A stretch of DNA of 30,517 nucleotides from Syncephalis plumigaleata (lineage: Eukaryota; Zoopagomycota; Zoopagomycetes; Zoopagales; Piptocephalidaceae), in contig JAIXMF010000151.1 in the NCBI GenBank assembly GCA_025201365.1, forward strand, positions 1 to 30,517. The letters are read 5' to 3'. The notes beneath the pieces are model-generated. The model saw only the letters and a list, made by a program, of their open reading frames with translations, was not told the DNA's origin and ran no database searches. A program made the translations under genes and the position numbers. Below, in pieces: positions 19,179 to 28,980 of this stretch (its first letter is position 1; every line of letters begins with the position of its first letter).

Positions 19179-20987
19179 TTAGAAAGTATTAGATGTGCAA
19201 CGATTAAGTAACATTTCAAACTCGTTAACAAATGGCATAATAGCATCCGCGTGCAAATGCTGAGGGAATACCGCCGTTTCTGCTTGTTGTGGCACTGCCA
19301 ATGCAGTGACATGTTCAAACAACCATATCAATCGTTGCTCGGTGGATATATTAAGCATTGAGCCATTAAGCATGGGCGATCCCGGTAGTGAGAACGAGGT
19401 TAATGCGGTGAACGATTCAGTAGGTGATGGTGGCATCGCGTCTTCATCCTTATTTGACGGGATCTTATCCGTGTCTTTATTTTCATAACTAGCTGAAGGT
19501 ACACTAATGCCAAGTGGCGATGAAGCAGTCGATAGAGGAGATGCGTGCTCTGTAGGTGTTACCGACATACGACGTATTGGCATTACATTATAAATCCTAT
19601 TGGTGTTATTGGTGCTAGTGCTGCTAGTACTTATTCCCTCGGTAGTAGATGCTGCTGTATCAACTGATTCCATCGCATCATAGGTGGTATTGGATACAAG
19701 ACGGCGTAGCTCATCTAGGTCAACTCGACAGGCGTTGGCTTCGTCTGGACCAATAAGTGATTCATAGCGCAGCAGTAGTTGATGCCGTGCTAGTAGCGAT
19801 AATGCCAACGGTTCTTTTCCCGCCAGACAAGTAAGTAGCGTGTCAAGCTCTCGTACCGTCACCGTGCCATCAGGTAACGTGATAATACCGTGTACTAGAC
19901 GTGCCAATGCTTGTGCTGCGGAAATGGGCAGCATTGAAAATGCCGAGAACAAACGGGAGATAAAGTTGAAACAGAATGCCGAGTGTCCAAGCAAGAAACG
20001 CGATGACATGGCCGGTAGTTGAAGAATCTGCGTAAAAATACGCTGCTGTTGCTGTTGCAATACATCGATCCATTCGGAAGCTGGTGCCGTCAAATTGATT
20101 TGCATTGATGACACGTTACCCGTGCTAGCCTGCTGTTTATCTTTCGCTTTTGTTCGACTAAACGATTCGTGTTGTAGCGAGGTGTTCTGCCCGTTATCAG
20201 TCATCAGGCTTGACTCTTCATTCGATGTATCCTCTTGTGCCGAGTTTGCACTTGCTAGTTGCGTCTTCATTGTCTCCACCGCCTCGTGAAGACGATCGAA
20301 CATGTCAAGAGCCAGATGCAGATAATTGATACATACACCGCTTTGCACATCCTGAATGTCGATATAGCGAGGACGACAAGCTATTCCGTAGCACACCTGA
20401 TATAGGAAGCAAAGTGCTTCTGTTTCCTCGAGAAGGACACGCGCCCTCCATGGCAATCCTGTATCCGTGCTGGGATCAGGACGACGCTGTCTATTCGCGG
20501 CGCTGGTAGGAGTTGACGCTGTTGAAGTGGACCGCGAGCCACTAGTCGCGGTCGTTGATCGCGGGTCATTCGATAGACCAAGCCGGACATTTCGAAACCA
20601 TTTAGCGAATTGACGCGGTACCCCAAGTGTATAGAACGCCTCCTCCCAGGTATTTAGCGAAAGGAGTGGGAATCCTGGGGATGCTGCAGACGCCCCGTTT
20701 GTATTACTGCTGTATTTGATATTCAGACTGCTATGCCAGTCAGACTTTGTATGATGAGTGGTTGTAATTGCGGATAATTCCCGTAGAGCAAATATCCGTT
20801 GATAAGGATGCGCCTTCTCCAGAGTCTCGTCGACAACCGACTGCCAATGTCGCGAGACAGCCCGACATCGAGCCAGGGTATGGACGGGCAAGATGGCGTA
20901 AATGTGATAGATTCGCAATTCCAACGGCAAGCAGTCAAAACGTGGCCGTTCAAGCCGTTGCTGATAACAGCTGGATGGACGGTCCAT
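19179..20987 (-). CDS. F-box protein with degenerate EF-hand-like region (602 aa)
   Basis: This is a probable substrate receptor of an SCF ubiquitin ligase. Residues 18-52 form an F-box (CLPLELRIYHIYAILPVHTL followed by ARCRAVSRHWQSVVDE). A linker rich in Ser/Thr (about 140-180) and a mostly helical middle follow. A poly-Gln stretch (QQQQQ, about 311-315) precedes a region at about 360-430 that looks like a worn EF-hand pair: GIITLPDGTVTVRELDTLL, then GPDEANACRVDLDELRRL. The Ser-rich C-terminal third looks disordered and ends in a short helix. The start is the ATG at 20987; the frame stays open ten codons further upstream, but only from a TTG. The Ca2+-binding loops lack most acidic ligands, so calcium binding is doubtful. 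The substrate is unknown. Confidence 0.75.
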   Translation of the reverse strand: MDRPSSCYQQRLERPRFDCLPLELRIYHIYAILPVHTLARCRAVSRHWQSVVDETLEKAHPYQRIFALRELSAITTTHHTKSDWHSSLNIKYSSNTNGASAASPGFPLLSLNTWEEAFYTLGVPRQFAKWFRNVRLGLSNDPRSTTATSGSRSTSTASTPTSAANRQRRPDPSTDTGLPWRARVLLEETEALCFLYQVCYGIACRPRYIDIQDVQSGVCINYLHLALDMFDRLHEAVETMKTQLASANSAQEDTSNEESSLMTDNGQNTSLQHESFSRTKAKDKQQASTGNVSSMQINLTAPASEWIDVLQQQQQRIFTQILQLPAMSSRFLLGHSAFCFNFISRLFSAFSMLPISAAQALARLVHGIITLPDGTVTVRELDTLLTCLAGKEPLALSLLARHQLLLRYESLIGPDEANACRVDLDELRRLVSNTTYDAMESVDTAASTTEGISTSSTSTNNTNRIYNVMPIRRMSVTPTEHASPLSTASSPLGISVPSASYENKDTDKIPSNKDEDAMPPSPTESFTALTSFSLPGSPMLNGSMLNISTEQRLIWLFEHVTALAVPQQAETAVFPQHLHADAIMPFVNEFEMLLNRCTSNTF

Positions 20988-21928
20988 GGCGTGTACGTAA
21001 ACAACAAGTAACAACAACTAGTAGCAATGACTCGATATTTGTGAGTGTTTTTACAGAATTAAGCGTATGGTCGAGTAAACAAACGAGTATAAACAGGAGG
21101 GGTGTACAACTTGTAGTGCTTACTGTAGGTTGGTGGGCAATTCTGTCAATAGGGTCGGAAGAACTGCCGACGCTTTCACTTCCGAACTATACGACGAATA
21201 AAGTGTGAGGAGCAGTATGATGGTAAATAGGTGGACAATATCGTATGATACCAATCGTTGCAAGTTGATGGGAGGACAAAGACAGATATGTAACTGACAA
21301 GACATCCACTTGATTATTCATTTCATTAGAAGGATGGAATGTATGAAATCGTATGATTCCTCATTAATGACATGATGAGGACGTATACATATGTGTTTGT
21401 GTGTTGCTCAGTAGATGATTTGGATTCCTATACAGATCACTCTCGATTAAAACCTTGCATTTATCGCTGTCATTATTTGAGGTTGGATTGGTTGTGAGGC
21501 ACAGTTACTAGTGTATAATTAATTAGTGTATCAACGTTGTTGTTGTCGTTGTTGGAGTAAGCGTGTGTAGACAATGTCGAATGATTGCTTCATATTAATA
21601 ATGCAGGAATTAATAAATGGTATCCTGGTCGGTCAAGTTGTAGTAGTTTTAACACTTGTTGCAAACAACGAAAAGAATAGATTTACCATGTTGTTTATAT
21701 TCGCAGTATAGTTAAATGCGATACAAGTAGTGTATTCCCGAGTATAAAACTACTATTTATTACGATCAAAAAATGATAACAGGATGATGAAATCGACAAA
21801 GTGATTAGAGAACGGTACTTGCCTAGGCGAGCCATGATGATTGCTGAATAAATGGCTAAACAATAACGCAAATAAAGCACACGATATTGTCGAATAATCA
21901 ATGAACCATGCTAAACATTATCACTTCT
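20988..21928. other. Intergenic
   Basis: This is about 940 nt between the F-box gene promoter and the 3' end of the DUF4097-like gene. It has short GTT-type runs but no recognisable gene or RNA. Confidence 0.55.
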
Positions 21929-24008
21929 TTAATTGAATGTAACCGAAGCACTACCAGTAACAGTACGCGTTGACACTAATAATCCGTTGTCAGCATCTTC
22001 CTTCTCTCCAACATAGCCACTCTTGCTAAATGGAGTATCTGAGGTAATGTGAACGCGTGGACCTTCTACCTCCAGCTTTCCGGTAACTGTAGTCGATTTG
22101 AAAGATCCTTTGAAATGAGCCTGATAATATTAATGGCACAGAACAGTAGTTGTTAAATAATGTATATACATATGCATATGTGTTTCTTTTACTTACTACA
22201 TAAAGCTCAATACTACCACTCACGGTGTTGGCCTGAACGGTGGTGGTTCCTTCTATTTCTTCTATTTCTTCCTTCGCTAAGTCATCCAAGATAATGCTTG
22301 CAGCAAAATCTCCTAGCGGATTCAGCATGTATTCATCTGGGTCTTTATCTTCGGACGGCGTATAATTGATATGACCTCGTACACTGCCGCTGACACTCTT
22401 AACGTGCGCGGTCTCTGACACATTGGCATAGACCTTTACATCGCCACTCATTGATCCGGCGTAGAACTGAGCGGCCAACACATCGACAATGGTGGTAGCT
22501 CCTGAAACGGCACCCGCTTTGACTACAGCATTGGGCGCCTCTACATGGTGTACTACCGTTTCACCGGATGACGTGCCGACTTTAAGCAATTGGCGAGCCG
22601 ACACATTTGTAACGTGTACCATTCCCGAGACACTGCCCACTTTAATGGCTTCTGCCTGGCCGTGGTAGAGAATAACAGCACCGTGCACCGTGCCTGCCTC
22701 GATATGCGTGACTGCGTTGATGTTACCCAAATGGATTCGACCAGATACGGCACCCGCTTTAAGTCGGCCCAATTGAACTCGTTTAAGTGTAGGAACATGA
22801 ATAGCACCTTGACGAACGCCTAAACCAATGGCATCGAGTGATGATAGGGATTCCGGTAGTCGGATACGCAGCTTGACTACTACCTGGATATTCCTATGAT
22901 GTCGGTGTGGAGGAGGATGTGGATGTGGATGCGGATGGTCTGGATGGTGTGGAGGAGGATGTGGATGTGGATGATCTGGATGGTGCGGAGGAGGATGCGG
23001 ATGGTCATCATCGTCATCACCATCATCAAATTTCCTACCATGATGCCCAACTGTTTCTAAGCGCCATGAGTAGCGACCGTCTTTTTGTTCCTCCACAACG
23101 TGAATGTTGTCTTGCGAATATCGCTTATGTACATATGCTTTGAAATCTACCAATATATGGTCCTTGTGCTTATCATCATCGCCACCATCATCATCGCCAT
23201 CGTCGCCGTCGCCTTCTAATTGCTTGAAAAACTCTGGTAATACCGGGTGATCCGGATGATCTAATGGCAGCTGCTCTTCCGATGGGTCATCCTTCTTGGG
23301 CACATCATGAGTCACTGTAACAAAGGACCAAGAATGACAGGCCTTGATGGAAAAGTCTAATTCATGCCAGTTGGCTGGATCTACGTAGAATTGGCCGTTG
23401 CCCTTGAAAGGCACCCATCGATGTTTCTTCTTCTTCTTTCCTTCTTCTTCAAGCTCAGGCGGTATTACCACCGCACTACCAACCGTCTTCAATGATCCTT
23501 CATCTAGCCATTTTGCCTCTGATGTATCGGCGTGAATGTCGCAGCTATGCTCTCTCACATCATTGAGCCATCGGTCGAGTTGACCATACTTGAGATCGAT
23601 CAGACTGGCGCTCGATCCATGCTGACACGCATGATGCTGATGACTATTCTGGCGCATCAAATGAATAAAGGCGATGGGCGAGAGCAAGACTGCGGCCGCG
23701 GCTGCGCTAAGAAGCACTTGCTTGTAGCGAGTGTGGCGTCGTAATTTACGCATCTGTTGCGCATCGGCAATATCTTCCCTCCAGTTTGGATTGCCATCAT
23801 ACATTTTCTCCTCATTGGTGTCTTGTTGAGGAATGCTCTGATAACGATGGGCAGGGCTGTTTATATCATCTATAGTGTAATACAGAAAATAATGCATTGT
23901 CTTAATTATTTTCCACGATCAAGTGTCTACAATGGTATCTATTTGCCAATTCATAACAATATACTTACGGGTGCCGCCCATCACCCCAGGATATTGGCTA
24001 TCCGTCAT
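21929..24008 (-). CDS. Large type II membrane protein with DUF4097-like beta-solenoid ectodomain (634 aa)
   Basis: There are three exons: 24008-23969, 23869-22197 and 22120-21929. The introns of 99 and 76 nt start GTAAGT and end ATAG or TCAG, and the phases fit. The protein begins MTDSQYPGVMGG. It has a cytosolic N-terminus of about 62 residues (RKLRRHTRYK before the membrane), one TM helix at about 64-85 (VLLSAAAAAVLLSPIAFIHL), and a long ectodomain. The ectodomain has an acidic run (GDGDDGDDDGGDDDK), a His/Pro/Asp run (HPHPPPHHPDHP) and then seven or more repeats of about 20 residues with the pattern xxVKAGxVSGxVxVxxV. This is a DUF4097-type right-handed beta-solenoid. The last exon (GSFKSTTVTGKLEVEG to GSASVTFN) finishes the solenoid. 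It shares its architecture with the gene at 3481-5069. A surface or adhesin role is inferred. Confidence 0.82.
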
Positions 24009-24446
24009 AACGCTGCTATATGTATATGTATATACGTGTGATTGGTATTGCTATCGGATAATAGTAAGAGTAATAAGAAAGAGAGAGAGAGAGAGAGCTA
24101 CAGACAAAATGTGCTATTCAGTGGGATAATAACAGTATGAATGGACAAGATAGACAAGTAAAATAAGCAGAGAGAGAAAGAGAGAGAGCAAACGAGAAAG
24201 AAGGATAGAAGAAAGCACGTCTTGAATGATAAATGGTTTCAGCAGAGTTTTTATTGGGCTACTTGTTCCAACGTACAACCTGTTGCAGTTGTTCACTCGT
24301 AGTGCATTAATGCCAACCAGCAAATGGACTGCATGATGAAATGCCAAGAATAGCCCACTGTCTTTTTTAGTTACTAATATCTACGTCAAACACAAATGCA
24401 TACACACGCACGCACAAAGGTGATTCAAATCCAATACATTATTGTA

Positions 24447-24474
24447 GAGGAAGAAAGGAAGGAAGGAAGGAAGG
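24447..24474. repeat. (GGAA)n microsatellite
   Basis: A tandem GGAA/GAAG array of about 28 nt in the divergent intergenic region. Confidence 0.85.
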
Positions 24475-24604
24475 GAATGTTTAGCCAAGAATTTGACAGA
24501 CATGTTTATTCTTAGTCAGTTGTCAAGTTTATCCTATCCGCAGGATGGAACTACAACCAGATGGTGTCAGTCAGTCAACAAGAGACTGTTTAGTTTACAT
24601 GATG

Positions 24605-24612
24605 TGACGTCA
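24605..24612. promoter_or_regulatory. CRE palindrome TGACGTCA
   Basis: This is a perfect 8-bp CRE, the site of Atf1/CREB-type bZIP factors that mediate stress and cAMP responses in fungi. It lies in the intergenic region between the divergent DUF4097-like and 7TM genes. A single site may be chance. Confidence 0.35.
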
Positions 24613-25788
24613 TAAGCTAAAGAGCGAGACAGATCATTTACAATGATGGTAATTCAGCTATCGTCATTGCAAACACACACATACACACGTACCAGCAGGT
24701 GTAGTAATCATCGCGATTATGATGATAATAATGAGGTGATGACGAATCAACATCATAATATTAGTAAATGCATTTTCACTTCTTGCAATGCCTTAAATGG
24801 CGCCTGTGTGTTTCGATTGGAATTAATCTAATAAATCGTGATAATAATAGAACTTGGTATGTAATAGTATAGATCTGCTACAGGACATGCTTCTATCGCC
24901 AGGTTCCATCCTATGCATTATTAATTATTAGCATAAATGGTTGGGGATGAGGAAGCATTGAAGCACGAAGAGGCATTGTCGTATCGTCTCTTTTTTCATC
25001 GCTTGTACTACCGCACTCCTATGTGCATTCCCTCTTTTCTTAAGCATTCAAGTCCTTTTCTTTCTTCTCTTTCTCTCTCATTAGTACAAATCGTATCTCG
25101 TTAGCCTCTATCGTAAATATAAGCGTTGGCGGTTTTATTGCCTCATGGCAGGGAAGAGGAGGAGGAGAGTAGGCCTAACCTTGCATTTGAATAGATTTCT
25201 ATCATTTCAATGGTGCAGGCAGTAATGTATGATGGCGCACGGCTTTTTGCTTCTCCGTTTGCTCATATCCAAATGCGTTCATGACAATCATTTTGTGTCC
25301 GTTTCTTCGCGACACTGTCACAGGAGAAGGGACAACAGCAGCTAGTATAATGGCGTGTATTTATAGCAACTTTTTAATCGGTTAATAAACTTGTTTATTA
25401 GTTGGCATTGTAACAGGCATTACATATCATGCATGGATGATGAAAATATATTAACGGGTACGGCCAGTCACGTAGATGGCATGTGCTGACATGCTAACGC
25501 CTTCACTCTTCTTACTCGTACTCGTGTCGAATAGGCACTTATCGCCGCTTTCCTAATCATTATTACGCTGCTTGGTTCGTTCCTTTTTTTGTCCTCTTAC
25601 TTTGTGATTGTTTGTCTGTCGTAGCTACCACGCTTCTTGAATGTATTGTCGTGCCGGCTTTCGATACATTGTTTAATTAATGGCTTTACTTTAACGTCTT
25701 TCCATCTATTCTATAATTATATAATCATCGCGACTTTAGTTCCTAGTAATCAGTTTAGTTTTGATCGTTTTACAACAGGTGTCGCATC

Positions 25789-26869
25789 ATGAACATATCA
25801 ATTCACAGTGATAATCATATATTGGTAATTCGATCTGATAATAGTGATTTTATTGCATCCGATATTGCCGAAGCATTCGTTATCGATGCTATCGATGTTG
25901 TCACTTCAACCCTCATCACCTGCGGGTTCTTCTATAACGTCTACACGGGTCTGCTCGGCTATATAAAAGCAAAATATCAGCAGTGTCCACGCAATCAAAA
26001 CCTAATGCTTCTGGTCAACGTGCTACAATCGCTGGTATGCTTTGCCGTGGGCGCACTCGTACTCGTACACCATTGCGCACCCTGGGTATTCGACTGTACA
26101 GTAGATATGGTGGCATGTGCTGTAGCACTCGCGGTAAGTGGTGGCTGTGTCACCGGTATTATGGTGGTGTTCGCTTACCAGTCGGCGGAGACAACGCAAC
26201 GTGCACGTGCCCTACTGGCATTTGGTATGGTCGCGGTGGTCGCCACCGTCACTGTGGGCGCATTCTCAGCGCATGCTATTTCAATGGGCCGTACCACCTT
26301 TAGTAATTGCACCATGAGCGCTCATAGTACGGCCTGGATTGTATGTAAGCTGATGGTTGATCTCGTCACCAATTTCGGTTTGTCATTGGCCTACTTGAGC
26401 ACGCTACGAAGAATCGTTAACGACACGGGTCTACCTATTTACCGGGTTCTCTTTACGCATGGGCTTGTCGGTCGGTTCCTCGTTCTACTATCCAATCTAA
26501 TATGTGCAGCGCTAGTGGCCGTAAATATCGCGAGTAAATGGCACGTACTCTTCTATTCAATTGACGGTAAGCATGCTATCATCATTGCTATTTGCAATGT
26601 GCTCTTCTTTATTTTGTCATTAATGCTAACAGTTTAAACGTGAATGACATGCTTGGCCTATTCCATTGCCGTTTCTAGAATTATTAGCCTCTACCATCTT
26701 GAATTGGCAGCTAATGGCACGCCATAGGGCGTTAAATACCCCATTGGCCAATATATCCGCCGAGATGGCTCTTGTTCAAAGTGGTGTGATTACACTCTCG
26801 CAACCTTCTTCCACCTTTCATTCTCCTGATGATGTGCTGCATTGTCGTTGCTATCATCGAGCAACCTAG
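25789..26869 (+). CDS. Orphan seven-transmembrane protein A (322 aa)
   Basis: There are two exons: 25789-26566 and 26679-26869. The 112-nt intron (GTAAGC to TTTCTAG) is in phase 1. Without splicing the frame would end early and lose TM7. Seven hydrophobic segments are visible: about 35-58, 71-94, 105-130, 140-162, 182-205, 224-247 and 261-272. Cys103, just before TM3, and Cys174, in the second extracellular loop, are kept in the paralog; this is the position of the conserved GPCR disulfide. There is no DRY or NPxxY motif. Motifs shared with the paralog are GCVxGI near TM3, FGLS in TM5, and RRIVNDTGLPIYR in the third inner loop. The Ser/Thr-rich C-tail is about 40 residues longer than in the paralog. 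It is probably a receptor-like 7TM of a fungal orphan family; ligand and G-protein coupling are unknown. Confidence 0.82.
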
Positions 26870-27789
26870 CGGAGCATTTCCATCATCATTGGCAGACGAA
26901 CTCACTTGTTGTCCGTTATGCTTGCAATTGACTTTTGGCTTTATAGCTGCATCTACCACGTTTATTTCTTTTTCCCCATCATATGACTGATTGTTCCGGT
27001 TGAACCTACATTTCATGTAATTAATATAGCAATTTAGGTGTATTGATTCCATGTGACTCTTTCTTGAAAACAATCCCAGTGTTAGGAATGGCTTATTATG
27101 AACGTGGTATCCTTACCCGTTTACATTGTTGTTCTTGACTAGCCATGAGGTCATAGTTCGGCAATTGTATCTTGGAATGCCTCCGCTCGTGCAATACCAA
27201 TACCATTGTGTGTATGTGTATGTCGACATTCAGCATGAATCAGTTGTGAGGTTTACTATTTCTGTAAGGTTACTCACAACCTTCTAAAACGTTGTGCAAC
27301 ATGATACACCTTCTATGGTAGGGGCTCTCTTCTCTTCGAAACAACATGACCAGTTCTTTACCCGAAGCCTTTCTAATAATAATAGTAATAATAATAATAA
27401 TGGAGAAAAAGTATGCTGTGCTGGGGTTATCGATGTCGTATGAATTAGTCACCACCATTCCAGGGGCAAAGGCTTTTTTCATACTTAAATGACACAACCT
27501 ACTCGTAAATCGTACTACGCTCTTAAACAATTGTCATTCGAGATCGCCTATTTATTAGTCATCCTATTTCTTTCTATTGCATCGGATCTCCATTAATATT
27601 TCATATCTCCATCCTGCTATTTGCCAATGTACTACTGCGCTGCGCGTAATATTGTTTGTTGTTAGCTACTCTCCTTCATTTAACGATTGTCCCTATTGAA
27701 CATTGTCCTCCATCATAGTCTAGTATAGATCTAGGAATATTGCCGCTTAACAAGGGCATCACGACAATATCATACACTATCAGTCAAGC
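26870..27789. other. Intergenic between tandem 7TM genes
   Basis: This 920-nt spacer has an AAT microsatellite near 27378-27401 and no recognisable gene. It must contain the promoter of the second 7TM gene unless both are co-transcribed, which is unlikely at this distance. Confidence 0.55.
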
Positions 27790-28674
27790 ATGGTTACTTC
27801 ACGACAAACATTGCATGCTCAACTCGTCAATTATTATGTGCATACACATCAGGATTTTATTGACACTATACTTATCACCTATTTCACCTATTTATTTCTT
27901 CATTGCACATTCATTGCATTTAACGTTTATCGCCGATCCTGCCGGTATCGTTGTCCATTTATTCAAAAGCTCATCATCCATCTAAACCTTATACAAACAT
28001 GCTTCTGTTTATCCGTGGCCACATTCATACTTTTACGCCATGCCATGCCATGGCTATTTGGCTGCGAGGTGACCAAGCACCTTTCCATCCTGTGTCTCAC
28101 CATCTCCACAGGTTGCGTCAATGGCATCCTGGTAGCATTCGTGTTTCAATCGTCGACCAACCTCAAACGGGACTACATCCTCATAGGGTTGGGGGTGACC
28201 GCCATTCTGGCCACCATTGGTGTTAGCGCTTTTGCCTATGTTGCCGTCGAATTCGAGGGATCCGTCAATGGCAATTGCTATCTAGTGGCGCAACAAAGGA
28301 GCTGGGTAATCGTCAAGTTTGTAATTGATCTGACCATCAAGTTTGGTCTTTCGTGCGTCTACCTGAACGTGCTGAGAAACATCGTTCGAGACACCGGTTT
28401 ATCTGTGTACCGTGCACTATGGCGCGGCGGTCTCATCGGCAACTTTCTCGTCCTATTCTCCAATATATCCTGCGTTACCTTGGTGTCAACCGGTGTACTC
28501 AGCCGATGGGCCACCGAACTGTACGTCACTGATGGTATGTAGTCTGCTCTAACCCCTATTATCAATTGGGAATAATCGACTAACATTTCGATTACTGTTT
28601 GTTTAGTGTTGATCACGGCCATGATAATCAATTGGCAACTAAGAGCGCGTCATAATGCATTTTCATATCATTAA
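27790..28674 (+). CDS. Orphan seven-transmembrane protein B (270 aa)
   Basis: This is a paralog of the upstream 7TM gene. The exons are 27790-28534 and 28607-28674; the 72-nt intron (GTATGT, CGACTAACA branch, GTTTAG) is in phase 1 at the same protein position as in gene A, after the D of LYVTD. The TM7 segment LITAMIINWQLRARH comes from exon 2 and matches STILNWQLMARHRA of gene A. Cys92 and Cys163 match the GPCR-like Cys pair. Motifs shared with A are PWLFGCEV, GCVNGILVAFVFQSS, IKFGLSCVYLNVLRNIV, DTGLSVYRAL and FLVLFSNISC. The C-tail is short (about 10 residues). N-terminal residues (VTSRQTLHAQLVNYYVHTH) differ from A. Tandem duplication is clear; function is unknown. Confidence 0.82.
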
Positions 28675-28980
28675 CACCACTACTAAAGAGTAGCAAGCTG
28701 TTTATTTATTATTACCAAGCGCATTTGATGATTTTTGTTAAATAATGAAACTGTAGTTTATCGCATATTGATTTCTAATTGATACTCGAGTTATTCATTA
28801 AAGTATATAGACAATTACATGCATTTAGTAATAACAGTAATAATTTATTAATTACAGCCGTGTCTTCGTATCCTATAAAATATTAATTGAAATGTTGCAG
28901 CTGTCGTCCATTCGGAAGACAGAAGCTATAATAATGATAATAATATGGAAGTTAAAAAAGTGTTCCTATGCATCCTTGTA
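28675..28980. other. Intergenic between convergent genes
   Basis: About 300 nt of AT-rich 3' flanking DNA between the 7TM B gene and the leftward MscS gene. Nothing is recognised. Confidence 0.6.

Larger units (their letters stand above)
24009..25788. other. Divergent intergenic region, 1.8 kb
   Basis: This lies between the leftward DUF4097-like gene and the rightward 7TM gene, so it carries both promoters. It contains GA-dinucleotide runs (24080-24098 and about 24171-24188), a GGAA tetranucleotide array (24447-24474) and a perfect CRE (24605-24612). No open frame stands out. Confidence 0.6.

Noticed and set aside
20768-21208. 146-codon plus-strand frame overlapping the F-box gene start
   Set aside because: It is antisense to a convincing F-box and has no family signature.
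22026-22196. Unspliced end of the DUF4097-like gene reading into KRNTYAYVYTLF
   Set aside because: The frame runs through a clear GTAAGT donor. Splicing to 22120 restores a beta-strand end like the rest of the domain.
22907-23143. Acidic plus-strand frame (EEDVDVDADG) antisense to the DUF4097-like gene
   Set aside because: It is the complement of the His/Pro-coding run and not an independent gene.
26567-26637. Unspliced C-terminus of 7TM protein A
   Set aside because: It passes a GTAAGC donor at the position where the paralog also has an intron. The spliced form gives the TM7 sequence shared by both.
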